This document shows, piece by piece, positions 1-11,335 of a stretch of 64,000 nucleotides of DNA (position 1 is its first letter; each line of letters starts with the position of its first letter). Source of the stretch: Diabrotica undecimpunctata. Its lineage: Eukaryota > Arthropoda > Insecta > Coleoptera > Chrysomelidae. A program made the position numbers and the translations under genes. The notes beneath the pieces were generated by a model. The model had not been told where the DNA came from. It did no database searches and saw only the letters and a list, made by a program, of their open reading frames with translations. The stretch spans positions 19,411,383 to 19,475,382 of the forward strand of contig NC_092808.1 in NCBI RefSeq assembly GCF_040954645.1, in the 5' to 3' direction.

Positions 1-239
1 TTTCGGTAAAAATGGGAACATTCGTCACTTTCTGTGGAATTATAAGCGCCACAGTTGGGTATGCAACAGGATCAGGGTGGATGTCAACAACCATATTTAT
101 CAAATTATTGGAAAATATTCAGAAACATATGCATATTACTCGTAAAAATCTTGTTCTCTTGTTGAAAAACACCTACATCGGAGTGTACGGCCCGTTTAAA
201 TCTAGGTGCAAGTCAGCCTTCAGTAACTTCATTTGATCG
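1..239. other. no recognisable gene
   Basis: A 74-codon open frame lies on the plus strand here, but it shows no family motif and no sign of splicing. I see nothing I can name. Confidence 0.5.
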
Positions 240-957
240 AATCTTGGCAAAGCATTGCTATGCTTTGTGCCCTCCAAATAAAATTTGGCAGGGCCCTGGT
301 CCACCTGGCCTGTCGGCTATATGACCGTTAACGAATCCACTGCCCCTACGAGTCCAACACCAAAGTGAAGGTGCCATGCCACGTATGCAAGAAACGTTTC
401 ATGGGGCTCCATCTTCCCTGTAATACCTGTGTTGCGATTACCTCACCTACCCGATATCCCACCCACGGGCGGATAGGCGAAGCAGGCAGAGGAATTTCCA
501 CCTCGCACGTAGACAGGTCGCCGCCGAGGATCTCTCCTCTACCACTCTTGAATCTCCCGACGGGTACGTGCCGGGGCACCCACACCACGCCTGACACTAG
601 GCCAGGAGAGGTATGTACGGGCCCAGCTCGTTCAACCTCGCCAGGCTCTTTTGGAATGAGAGTAGAGTGGTCCCACGAGAGTCTCGTCTCGGATACTAGA
701 TACTAGGAGTGTAGACCGGTGATCGTGTCGCCTAGGCGACCGTGTGCGTTTCTACAAACCCGACACCTCAAGCGACGGCTCTCCACCTCTCAATTCCTAC
801 CCATTAGTCGCCTCTTACGACAGGCAGTCGTATTTCACCTACCACGCGATTACAAATTTCTGACCTCGGCCGTATTCTTATCTCCGCGAGCCGAACGGAG
901 TCCTGGCAAAGCAATAACGATCTACGACACTGCAAGTTATAGCCCAGCCATATAATA
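240..957. repeat. GC-rich repeat-like block, unidentified
   Basis: This block is markedly richer in G and C than its AT-rich surroundings and has open frames on both strands with no domain I recognise. The stretch near 808-832 (tagtcgcctcttacgacagg) resembles a short conserved block I recall from insect non-LTR retrotransposons, so I read it as LINE-derived. That attribution is from memory and weak. Confidence 0.35.
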
Positions 958-2081
958 TGCTATAATTTACTCCCATTAATATAACAAGGACTGGAATCTA
1001 GCCAGTAAACAGTCTTAATTTTGATGATTTTGATCCAACCTCCAATAGGATAAAGAACTTCAAGAAAAATTTTTAGTGCTTTCATTGTTTACGATTTTTT
1101 TGATAGATACTTAAAGCATTATTGAAGATTCATAAACGATATCTTTCCTTATGTTTTGGAGTACGCTGAATACGATCCCGGTGTTAGTTTTTTAATACAA
1201 TGGATCGATTTTGTAGTTCTTCGATTATTGTAATGTATGCATAATATTTTTTTAAATTGAACAGATATTTTCACATTGTACATTATAAGAACATCATGTT
1301 TATACAGCCGAATAAAGCAGCTCATCAATAAAATTTTATCGTGGCACTTATTCCGTATTAACGGTTGTAATTCATCAAGTAATTATTTCTTCCTGTGCTA
1401 CTTAGCAAATTGGTCTAACTGGATATTGCAGTATTCTTAATCATCTATAAAATACCCGCAGACTTAAATTTCGAATTTTAATGGCAAATGGTCGCCTTAT
1501 CACAGTCTCGACTCGCTGGAGACAGACGTGAATAGCTTCCTGGTTCTTCGTTGAAGACGATGTAGTACTATTTTTTGTATAACTGTGTTACTATATTTAT
1601 TTACTTGTAGGATATGTAGTGAAGAAAGCTATAAATCAATAATTGAACAGGCTATTAACGTTTTAACTCTCAATTGCTGGTACGATTTTGACGTTTTTTA
1701 TTTAATATTCAAACTGTAGCAATAAAAACGTATTCATTTGAAACTTATATATGGATAGTTAAATCTAATTTTTATGACATACATCTTGAAATATGTTATA
1801 AATATTTTTGTATATACTAGATCACGGCGGATCTGTTTTGAGGGGGATGTGAGAGGTGGTAGGAGGAGAGGAAATTTTTGCAAAAATTACCCTTTTTTAT
1901 TCAATGTTTTTGAACCACTTACATTACACTCAGGACCTTCATAATTCGTATAGATAATAAAACAGTTCACCAAATTTTATTAAAATCGATTGAACAGATT
2001 TCGCATAATAAGAGATCACAAACTAGGGCAGGAAAATACAAAAACAAATGTTTGTTAATAATATGAAACATACGAGACAAT
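958..2081. other. AT-rich intergenic, nothing recognised
   Basis: No coding frame, RNA gene or clear repeat was seen. A short purine-rich patch near 1830-1870 (gggggatgtgagaggtggta) stands out from the AT-rich background but matches nothing I know. Confidence 0.5.
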
Positions 2082-3249
2082 ATGAAACTTAGAAATACAA
2101 ACAAATCATTTTATCCATGCTACGATTTCTTGTTAAAGGAAAAAAATAATACCACGGTTTGCATAAAGATTAAAAGTACTAGCGCAGAAAGCAGTTTACA
2201 CAGTTGATAGACAACGCTGTTCAACGCTTATCAGTGGCGTTAGAAGAAATACTTTGTTCTCTAAATGACAATGAAAGGAATTCTTTGAAAATCATTTGTA
2301 AATGGGCTTGTGAAGGATTTAAAATAGGGTTTTCGTTATCAGATCAGATCAGTTACGTTAAAGAATCTGCCAAGAACTTATTGAAGTTGTTTTGCAAATG
2401 TCTGAACATGTCTTTAAGATGACCATGATTGATGGCAAGGTCTGTAATGCTGCAACCAATACAAAATCTTCAAGTCGGTGTTGTATATGCGGAGCAACAT
2501 CTAAAGACTTTAACAATCTGACTAAAAAGTAAGAAAATAAGTTACACGGCTATTAAATAAGGTCTTCTCTGTCGGTATTACATGCCAGAATCCCAACGCT
2601 TAAAAGCGTTTTACATTTGGCATATTAATTACTAATAAAAAAGTATGAAGGGACGAGAACTCATAAAGAAAAAGAGTTAGAAGTTGTTAGTCGACATACC
2701 AAAAGCCAATTTCGTGAACACTAATGACGGTAACATAGTCGAAGATTCTCTGAAAATCTTATAGTCATATATATATATTGAAGTATATATTTGAAACAAT
2801 TTCAAGTGGTCCAAAAATAGACGTCCAAAAATTTGATGAATATGCCAAAGCAACAGAGAAATTATATGTCGAACTATATGGGTGGAACCATCGCATAGTC
2901 CCCATAACACCGATCAGGCATAAAATATTAAGTTCACGGTGTAGAAATAATCAAAAATGCCTTATTGCACGTAGGACAGCTGTCGGAAGAGGCAGAAGAA
3001 GCTAAGAATAAGCGTTTTCGATTATACCGCGAGAACTATGCACGGAAATTCTCGCAGCAGGAATGCAACCTAGATATATAAATATTCAGCAGACTTCTTT
3101 TAACTTCTGACCCACAATTAACCATTTTATGCAGCAACTAATGGGTAAAGAAAAGAGTCAAACCAGGGTCATTTTGCCCTGAAACCATTCAAATACTGTT
3201 ACCGGATAAGCGGAATACCGAGTCCGATATATCAGACACCGATGCCTGA
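2082..3249 (+). pseudogene. RAG1/Transib-like transposase remnant
   Basis: Frame-hopping translation gives an ordered series of segments that I match to invertebrate RAG1/Transib-like transposases. They are an N-terminal piece at 2082-2200 (SFYPCYDFLLKEKN), a helix-rich piece with KIICKWACEGF at 2284-2320, then MTMIDGKVCNAATN and CCICGATSKDFNN (zinc-binding CxxC, 2419-2520). After these come a scrap with LHARIR near 2571, VDIPKANFVNTNDGN (2692-2736), and VGQLSEEAEEAKNKRFRLYR (about 2968-3030). The last aligns with the RAG1 region holding the third catalytic glutamate, and the cysteine motif aligns with its ZnH2 region. The first catalytic aspartate region reads CEG where CDG is expected, and the piece around the second aspartate is missing. 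Stops, frameshifts and deletions make it dead. Family assignment is by motif memory. A related RAG-like lineage is possible. Confidence 0.55.
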
Positions 3250-3672
3250 GATATAAATAAAAACCTGTATATTTTTGGTCATTTTAAATTTTGATTTTTT
3301 CTATGAACAATACCTGCCAATTTTTAAAAAACAATATTTTCCGTTGATTTGTACAAGTTTTAGTAGAAATATGCTGTAAAATATTTTAGGCCTCGTAAAT
3401 CCATTAAATCGACGTATGTGCGACGGTTGGTGCGTGTGTAGTGTGTAGGCTTATTGACCGACAAAAAAAGTTGTACCCGACTGCGACTGTATGGATGACC
3501 GATTTGGTTGTGCAACTGTGATACTCCGACAGCCGACTTCCCCACCCAACATCCGTCGAGTCGGGACGTGTGTAGCGTTGTTGGCCAACCGCCTATCCCG
3601 ACCTCCGACCAAACGTAACGAATCAGTTAACTCCTGGTCCTGGTAGCCGTTCAGAGTATTTAGTCCACAAAA
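3250..3672. other. 5' flank of the MADF gene
   Basis: The 3410-3660 part is GC-richer than its surroundings and lies directly upstream of the MADF start codon, so it may hold promoter and leader. I could not identify a terminal inverted repeat of the Harbinger element with confidence. The sequence ggcct after tta at 3387 is only a weak candidate end. Confidence 0.35.
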
Positions 3673-4094
3673 ATGTCTCAAATGGCGACAAATGAGAAAA
3701 CTATGATTGAGGAATTACTGAAATGTTACAAAACTTCCCGCTGTTTGTGGGATGTTCAGTGTGAAACATATTCAAACCGAGATCGGAGGAATGAAGCATA
3801 TAATTCTCTTCTTGAAATCTTTAAAACAGCTTACCCTGATGCCACATTGGCCATTTTGAAAAAGAAACTGGAGAATCTGAGAACTGGGTATAAAAGAGAA
3901 GAGAAAAAGGTAAGCTTAAGACACATTTTTTATATTTAATCGTTTTATTAGTATGTGACCTATGCAAAACATGAATATTTCTATTATTTTTATTTATTTA
4001 TTTTTTCTAAAGAACTTTATCACGAAATGACCGTTACGGTTGTGATGAACATGTTTTGAGATTAATAAAGTGTGTACCTATAAACTTATTACTG

Positions 4095-4160
<66 letters not shown>

Positions 4161-5787
4161 TATAAATATGAATATACGTAATCAAAATGTAATAATAATC
4201 AAATTTATTTATACAGGTAATATCAAGTGAAGCTTGTGGTACAAGCCAGATATACGTGCCAAAACTTTGGTACTACAACTTGATGAGTTTCCTTAACGAA
4301 AAACCTTCAGTTTCATGGAAAGTGGAAATGTTGGAGGAAGAGGATGAAGAAACCACTGAATCTAGACGTTCGGTAAGTACTTGTCATTAAGTATATTATT
4401 ACATAGGCAAAACCCTTAACATTTTTTCCTGCAAATGCACACTACCGGCGGTGTTACTGGAAGAATTTGTAAAAATTTGTTTCTTTATTTCCCTCTTCAT
4501 ATCGTTCCCTTGTGGTGGACTCATATATTGGTACCAGTGTAGGTGCCTGTTTTCATTTACCTGGTTGAAATACGATGTTCAATATCCTCTTGATCAAATG
4601 ATGATTCGTTAACGTATCGGGGGTTTTTCTTCATTTAAAAATTATGCAAAACACAGCAAGCTAAAACAATCAAGTCTACCTTTTTAACCTAAACGAACTA
4701 TCGCCAAGAAATACATAAGATACAGAGCTTTGAGTGCCTGCTAGTGATGACAGAAAGGGTAAATGAAGTGAATCACTTACCATTTTTTATAGAACCGAGA
4801 GTTAGAAAGGATAGTGGCACCTGAAACGCTTCCATTGGTACCGAAATTAATATAAATGAACTCATAATTTGCATTAACAACTGCAAACAGTATTTTGCTG
4901 AAAAATTTCTTATAGTTGTAATATAACGATTCACTTCCGGCTGGTTTTAGGATAACAACGTGCTTGATATCGACAGCACCAACATCATCATTATTTTGGC
5001 TTTACAACCCTGCGTGAGTCCTAGCCTCTTCAAGAATTTCTCTCCAGTCGTCCCTATCCATCGCTTTTCTCCGCCAAGCACGTATTCCCATATTTCTCAT
5101 GTCTTTATCGATGTTATCAAGGGACCTTGCTCTGGGTCTTCTTGGACAGCACCAACAGCATGATGAAAATTCGATCTTTGACTAAAATCGGTTTTCAATT
5201 CCCTCCATTCTTCTACATATGATGGCAACTAAAACATTAAACAAAATTTTGGTTATTTTCAGGATACTGGTGACGAGCAACCTCCTTCAACCAGTCAGCC
5301 AACTCCTCCAGAACCACCAAGGAAAAAAAAGCGCACCAATCTTGAAAGAAAAAAAGAACCAATGATCGACGCCGCCCAAACCCTGCTATCAACCCAGGAA
5401 AACGAATGGGATATCATTGGTCGATCATACGGGTTGCAGCTCCAAAAGCTTGAACCAACTCAGCAAGCAATTGCTGAGAAGTTATTCGCTGAAGTCATAT
5501 TTTATGGCAAAATGAAACAGTTGACGCCTTCATCCACAATTAATTTAATCCCAACTATAGAAAACGCACATTTTCAGTACCATTTTCATCCTCAATTTTC
5601 CTCACATCTCACAACTTCTTCTCCTTCAAGTTCAATTCATCGAAGAGCATTATCTACTCCTTCACCACGTCCTCAGGAACCCTCCTCTCCCTCATATGCA
5701 ACTTCTAAAGAAACTTCTCAAGTAACTGAACAATTGTCACAACATTCAAATCTTCAGCAGCATAATAAACAATTCCCACCATACTAA
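3673..5787 (+). CDS. MADF-BESS domain protein, three exons, intact
   Basis: Exons 3673-3909, 4217-4372 and 5263-5787 join in phase with consensus GT-AG sites (gtaagc, tacag, gtaagt, ttcag) and encode about 305 residues with no internal stop. Residues about 12-105 form a MADF (Myb/SANT-like) DNA-binding domain: LLKCYKTSRCLWD, then LKKKLENLRTGYKREEKK, and VPKLWYYNLMSFL in exon 2. An acidic stretch (EEEDEE) and a proline/basic linker follow. QLQKLEPTQQAIAEKLFAEV in exon 3 is a BESS protein-interaction motif. The tail is rich in Ser, Thr and Pro. Such proteins are known partners of PIF/Harbinger transposases, which helps them reach DNA and the nucleus. The antisense neighbour here is exactly such a transposase. 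The start is the first ATG before the domain. A host regulator of the same family is the alternative. Confidence 0.8.
4094..4157. repeat. AT dinucleotide microsatellite
   Basis: An almost pure (TA)n run within the first intron of the MADF gene. Confidence 0.9.
4985..5144 (-). mobile_element. LINE 3' end inserted in transposase exon 2
   Basis: On the minus strand this translates as a typical LINE pol tail: PRRPRARSLDNIDKDMRN, then AWRRKAMDRDDWREILEEAR. It ends in an (AATGATGATG)-like tail next to 4985. The direct repeat gacagcaccaaca flanks it at 4972-4984 and 5145-5157, a 13-bp target-site duplication. Removing the insert restores the HHAVGAVD motif of the Harbinger transposase. Confidence 0.8.
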
Positions 5788-5838
5788 CATTTTTAATGTA
5801 TTAATTTTATGTGTTCCTATTTTTATCATATTTGTACC

Positions 5839-5844
5839 AATAAA
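5839..5844 (+). terminator. polyadenylation signal of the MADF gene
   Basis: AATAAA lies 51 bases after the stop codon, with a second overlapping-type signal at about 5850. Placement fits 3' end formation of the MADF transcript. Confidence 0.5.
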
Positions 5845-6315
5845 AAGATAAATAAACATGTTATTGTATCGTTGATTGTCTTTTACTTACCTTTATATAT
5901 TCTTTCAGAGTGCTATAAATAGCTTCACATGTTTCTGCTATAATTGATGATAACAGTTTCGGAGATATTGCAGCACTAAACGTTAAACCTTCCAGTGACC
6001 TCCCAGTTGCTAAATATCGGAGCGTCAGAACAAGCCGCTCTTCAGTATTTACGCTTTCCCACATGACAGTGTTTGTTCTTTCCATGAAAGGTTTCACTTT
6101 AGCAAGCAACTGTAAAAAACTATATCCATCCATTTTCAAATAATTGCGGAAATCATTTCCTTTAATTTCCCGACGTAGATTCATGTGGGTAAATTTTTCC
6201 GCTCCATCAACGACTTTTTCGCCCATAAACTTCTCATTTTCTTCTTTTCATCATCAAGAAGCATAACGGCTGAAGCTAAACCAATTTTTTGCTTTTTCGA
6301 TAAATGTGGTGCCAT

Positions 6316-7918
6316 TGGCAAACAAATTCAGGCTGTTAACTGTAGTAATGGGAAGTTCAATCTTGTTGGATAGCATGGTCGGGATGTATGAAGAGCTCAC
6401 CCCAACAAGGAAATTCGGGGAGTTCAGTCGTGCCGGATGGCACGCTCGGGATGTATGTAGGGTATTTAAACCTCAGGATGACGGAATCTACAAGGCTCTC
6501 CAGTTCTGTAGAAATCCCTCAAGAAGTAATAACTGTCTACTGTTTTTGAAGAACACGATCTCTTCGGGTTAATGCAACACACAGTAATTCGTATGCCGGT
6601 TTCTCGGAAATCACGTCAATCATTTGAGAAATATTTTCGAATTTCCATCCCGTTCTTGTGGATATTTACAACTATCTTATTGTTAGTTCTACGAGCAGCA
6701 TCTTTGGTCAGGCACAGACGCACTTTTGTGTGTTCCCTCATTTTTCCCTCCCATTTCCTATTTCAAATGTTCCCTCTTATACAAAAATCACTACCGAATT
6801 AGGCGGATGCTCCCGACGGACAATACTTACTCAAAAATTACTGTTTGATTTATTTTTAAATTAATAAATGACTCCTAAAGTGAAACCACTGTAACGATTG
6901 TAAATAAAACTAGCGGTTCTAATTTATATAAACTAAAATGCCAGATATTGGTAGCGACCTTAGGTATATTATAAGGCCTTAGATAGGTATATTGTTAGCG
7001 ACTGCATTCAATGAATGGTTGAACAGTAGAAAAGTGAGAGGCGAAATTTCCAATTATTGAAACGCACACAATTATCCGACCTATTCGGCTAATGATGCGC
7101 ATATTCGCAATAATATATAAAAAATTAGAAACCAAGTTAAAGCTATATTAAAAAAATCTAAACATCGCAGAAGTCACAAATATATCCTTCTGGACTATCC
7201 TCTCTTGTACATATGACACGAGCCAATTTACATATCGAACACTTGTATCATACCTCGTCTTTTTTGCGAACATCACCATATAATACACAGAAGTCATTTT
7301 CATTTGACACGAGATAGTCCAACTCATCATCATAGCACAGTTCACTTTCTGAAACATCTTTGGAGCTGCTATCTAAATGTTTCTTTTTGTACCTTTTTTC
7401 AATCCTATCTAACTATTTTTGTTAATTTCTGATAGAATACCTTATACATTTTACTTCTATTAAATCTATCCTTAGCCTTAACGATAATTAAATGGTCCAA
7501 AGGTCAAACGGTTAATTCAAAGGTTAATTTCAAAATATTTAAAAATGACAATACAATTTTCTTTACTGCTGCACCCAAAGCAGACCATAAAAAAAATAAA
7601 ACATTGGAAATAAGCTTTAAACATATTAATTAAAGATGTTGATGGATTGATTTCTTTGGTGGCAGATTTCGAATGACCTGAATAAATTTTTCACCAAAAT
7701 AATCGATTCCCTTATTTAACTGAGAATTAAATAATATATTAAAATATTAAGGTACATATACATAAATAATATAATTTGGACTATTATCGTGAATAAAAAA
7801 CTCAGAGTCGTACTAGTAAAAGAACGGGTTCGGTTGCTTCATTAATCAAAATCTTTAGGCTGTAAAAAAATTGTATTTGTTAAATTTGATTTGATCGAAT
7901 CTAAATTTGCGGGCATAA
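6316..7918. other. no recognisable gene
   Basis: Several short frames exist, none with a familiar motif. The 6370-6480 part is GC-richer and may be the outer flank of the Harbinger element, with two similar words (tcgggatgtatg) at about 6379 and 6448. The rest is AT-rich and anonymous. Confidence 0.45.
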
Positions 7919-8253
7919 AAAGCCTTCGACAGAGTCTGGCATAAAGGCCTAATATACAAAATGAGAGGCTATGGTTACAGTGAGGCCATGACAAGACTGA
8001 TCTCTTCGTACTTGAGCAACCGAAGCTTCAGGGTATGAATAGGACAAGTACTATCCAAACACTGAGCTCCGGAGGCTGGAGTGCCACAGGGAGGAGTCCT
8101 GCCACCCCTATTGTACACAATATACACCGCAGATGTTCCAAGAACACTAGGAACACTACTCCGCCTTTATGCAGACGACACAGCGATTGCGGCCAAACAC
8201 AGAAACTTAGTAGCGGTCAACAATCTACAGACAGCATTAGATAATATAGAAAA
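7919..8253 (+). pseudogene. Jockey-type reverse transcriptase fragment
   Basis: Across two frames it reads KAFDRVWHKGLIYKMRGYGY, MTRLISSYLSNRSFRV, GVPQGGVLPPLLYTIYTADV and LYADDTAIAAK. These are reverse transcriptase blocks, including the YADD catalytic box, in the style of Jockey-clade LINEs. Both ends of the LINE are missing and there is a stop after SFRV. The wording matches the degraded Jockey element at 11336-13860, so they are probably the same family. Confidence 0.75.
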
Positions 8254-8314
8254 GTATTTATTTGATGTTTATTACGATAATAAGAAATTTGTCAAACTTT
8301 GTTATTGGATTTGC

Positions 8315-8592
8315 AACAAAAAATTCTATCTTATAAATTCCTATCTCCCCATTCGGACAATCAGGATCAAAGTTGGCGACATTCTATCCACACCCTTTAC
8401 TCCACAAGCTGGAGTACCTCAGGGCTCAATTCTTGCTCCAATATTATACACAGTCTACAATAGTGACATCCCCCGCCCGCAGCATAGATCGGAAACCCTC
8501 CTCCTGTATGCGGATGACACTGCACTCCTCACGTCAGGGCCACACAGAGAGCGTGGACAATTGTCTGTATTTCGAAAGAGCTCAAAACTATA
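8315..8592 (+). pseudogene. second Jockey-type RT fragment, other family
   Basis: This piece reads YLPIRTIRIKVGDILS, AGVPQGSILAPILYTVYNSD and LLLYADDTALL, again RT palm motifs with YADD. It repeats the region already present in the preceding fragment but in different wording, so it derives from another LINE family placed directly behind the first. Confidence 0.7.
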
Positions 8593-8635
8593 ATTATATA
8601 CCTTTTATAAAGGATTTTAACATTTTTTTTTATTA

Positions 8636-9379
8636 AGAAATCGTCACCTTAATGCCGTGCAAGTGCAACAACAACTCCGTGAAGTAAGAGAAATGGTTAT
8701 TAGTCAGTGGACAGTAAGACGAAGACTGAAGGAAAATAATTTGGTCCCTCGATTACCTGCTATTGGTCAAAAACTCATCGTCAAGCACGCCTGCGTTTTG
8801 CACGGGATCATCTGAACTGGACGTTGGAACAATGGGGACCGAAGAAGGAAAGTGTACCTAAGACGAGGAGAGGGATTTGCAGAATGCTGTATTGAAGAGG
8901 GTAGTCCTTATGTAGGGGATTCCTGCATAATCTGGGGTGCAATTTCAATGGGTCACGAACCCACTCGATTTTCATTCGTAGGGGTAACCGTCTTCAGGAG
9001 CGAGGAAATTTAAAGGCTGCTAGATACATCGAGGAGATTTTAGCAATGCATGTAGTACCAGTGCATTGGACACGAATTTATTTTTATGCAGGACAATGCA
9101 AGGCCGCGTACCTCAATAATCGTGTAAGATTACATTACCGAAGTGGGTTCAGGTCATGGAGTGGCCAGCGTGCAGTCCAGACCTCAATCGCATAAAAAAT
9201 TTATGAAATGAGTTAAAAGAAAGAATTCGAGCTAGACTTCATACCCCAAACTCGATCCCAGAGCTTATTGTCGCAGTAGAAGGAGAGTTCCACAAGAAAC
9301 AACAGCGAACTTGATTAGATCTAGGCTTAATCGTATGAGATAAGTTATTAATGTAAGAGAAGGTCATACCCATTATTAA
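8636..9379 (+). pseudogene. Tc1-like transposase remnant
   Basis: A helix-turn-helix part (ISQWTVRRRLKENNLVPR) is followed by Tc1 landmarks in changing frames: IIWGAISMG, NLKAARYIEEILAMHVVP, EFIFMQDNARPR with the second catalytic aspartate, and VMEWPACSPDLN. The end, VREGHTHY and a stop at 9379, fits the usual C-terminus. The segment that should hold the first aspartate (after EQWGP) is deleted, and the third acidic position reads RIKNL instead of PIENL. At least five frameshifts and stops mean it is dead. Confidence 0.8.
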
Positions 9380-11236
9380 AACATTAATAATTGTTAAACT
9401 TTTAACTGTCAAATATCCCTTTTGTGTTAGCAATAAAAAAAGTTAATTTGCTTGATTTTTACAACGTTAAACATAAGAATTCGAAACAAATTTTCATAAA
9501 TGTGTACTGATATTAAAGCATATTCAATTTCTTTCAAACAGTATATCCCTTTTTTTGATTCGAGTAATAGTTTCTGAAAAAAATATAGTTCAAGTCAAAA
9601 GTTTAAAGTGGGCCGAATTCTATGCACGCAAGTTTATATAGGTTTCCGTAAGTTTACTAGTATTGCTTTCGACGCCTATGTACCAATAGACTATATATGC
9701 ATCGAAGGGTAAAGGGATCAATAATCTGTGGGAAGATGATATCTTGGGGCGCGTTAGTATCCGTCCCGTCACAAATTATGCAAGCCCTCTCTGGTTAATA
9801 GTTAATCAATGAACAATGGCGGACAGCGCACACCACTGACTATCAAAGTAATGTATAAATCAGCATTTTCTCTGTTCTGAATCTACTGTGCTTTGTAGGT
9901 TTATTTAATCCAGGTATTTCGACCTGTCATTGGGTGTATTTAGGCATAAACTAAATAGAGTAAAAAAATAAAAGTAGGTATTAAGTAAATTTATTAAATC
10001 AACAGTTGAAACACAATTTCTCACAGCCAACTTTTAAATAGCAGAAAATATAAAAAAATTCCAAGATATAACCTAGAAAATAGTAATGGAAGATATATTA
10101 TCTTCGCGGTTAGTACAATTAAACCTAGAGCTAAGATTAATACTATTACCAAAATTAATATTAAACTTAACAGTCTTCCGGGTTGAACCGCTGCGATTAT
10201 TATTGAACCGAGCTTTCGACATCCTCTTTGATGTCTTCTTCAGGGCTTCCGAGGTCTTAGTCTCACGAGCCCCAGACACTACTATACTAATTACTAACCA
10301 ATGCATTACTGCCACTGGGAACAGAGGACGGTTCATTTATACCGTCGATTGTGACGTATAAAAAAGTAAAAAATATTCACATATTTCGAAATGGGAAAAA
10401 AACAATGGTAGATAAGATGGAACGCAACCGTAAATACGTATTTCTGAATATTTTAATACGAAATTTTCAGAGCAGTCATTTCACGTTGAACTATTGCCAA
10501 TTGAATCGCCAACCTTAACCTTCGAAGGGAGACAGAAATTAAAATAAGATTGCACTAATTATACTAATTAAATAAACTGAATTATTTCTTTAATTTTAAA
10601 ATTTTTTAATAAAATATGTATAGAAAAGTTATAATTTATTCATTTCTGTACATTATTCCTAGACAGACAATAATCATAATTCTTAATATACTAATAAAGA
10701 TCAAAGAACTTTTCACAGTAGCTACCTATCCCAATACCTACGGACCGTTAACAGAGCCAGGTGCAAGACCTAATAGTGTACACCTGAAACTCTATATATG
10801 AAGGTAGGATATAAGCATGAGGAAAAAATGAATAAGCTCTTGTTTCTCTAAAGGAAATGAATTGTAAGTTACAGTTATAAATAGACAATAATGTATACTT
10901 GTCTCCATACGGGTTTAATAATTATTAGAAAATGCTTTTGGTTTTTTTTTTTAAATATATGTGCGTATACAATATTAATGTCATATTCTTTTTTAGGCAT
11001 GTATTACAAGAATTATATGCGATTAAAATACCAGTATATAGCACGCCACCTGTGTCATTTCTTTAATTATCTTCCCAAATAAGCAATTTTTTAATGAGTA
11101 GGTACAAATTTTCTCAAAGTAAACGTACGATATTATTAACTAAGTTATTAATTACTGTTGATTATAACATTTTAGTAGGTAGCTTTAAATATGAAGCATT
11201 TGAGACAATTATTGTGTACAAAATGTGTTCTCCATT
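9380..11236. other. no gene; one palindromic ribozyme-like motif
   Basis: No family was recognised. An open frame on both strands at 10073-10361 coincides with a low-AT patch containing the gacatc/gatgtc palindrome described separately at 10214-10243. The remainder is AT-rich. Confidence 0.4.
10214..10243 (-). ncRNA. hammerhead-like core motif (candidate)
   Basis: On the minus strand the order is CTGAAGA, a 6-bp hairpin stem GACATC/GATGTC, then GAAA. That matches the CUGANGA - stem II - GAAA catalytic core of hammerhead ribozymes. I could not find convincing stems I and III, so this may be a degenerate copy or chance. A Penelope-like RT scrap lies about 1 kb away, and Penelope elements are known to carry hammerhead motifs. 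Confidence 0.3.
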
Positions 11237-11240
11237 TGGC

Positions 11241-11335
11241 TTCATGGACCAGAAGCACTGAACAAATTTTTAATGGACATTAACTGTAAAGAAAAATCAA
11301 TAAAATTCACCATGGAAAAAGAAAACTGGATTTGA
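11241..11335 (+). pseudogene. Penelope-like RT scrap (tentative)
   Basis: KFLMDINCKEKSIKFTMEKE resembles the 'IKFTMExE' region that precedes the PFLD motif of Penelope-like reverse transcriptases. Only about 30 codons remain before Jockey sequence takes over. Confidence 0.4.

Larger units (their letters stand above)
4558..6315 (-). pseudogene. PIF/Harbinger transposase (HARBI1-like), broken
   Basis: Read on the minus strand. Exon 1 (6315 to 5891) starts MAPHLSKKQK and carries EERLVLTLRYLATGRSL, a hallmark of Harbinger transposases. It has a frameshift near 6185 and ends at a gtaagt donor. Exon 2 (5228 to 4781, acceptor tttag) carries HHAVGAVDIKHVVILKP with the first catalytic aspartate and LYYNYKKFFSKILFAVVNAN. 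The second aspartate position reads SGA instead of the usual SDG. A short C-terminal part (about 4735-4558) carries VDLIVLACCVLHNF. Roughly 100 residues before it, expected to hold the third catalytic residue, are missing, and exon 2 is split by a LINE end at 4985-5144. The enzyme is therefore dead. Its exon 2 lies in MADF intron 2, and MADF exon 3 lies in its intron 1. Confidence 0.8.

Noticed and set aside
3387..6985. Possible Harbinger terminal repeats at tta-ggcct (3387) and ggcc-tta (about 6977)
   Set aside because: Similarity stops after about five bases, which is no more than chance.
10073..10361. Overlapping frames of 87 and 91 codons on opposite strands
   Set aside because: No recognisable domain on either strand. 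The patch is better explained as a non-coding repeat with a palindromic motif.
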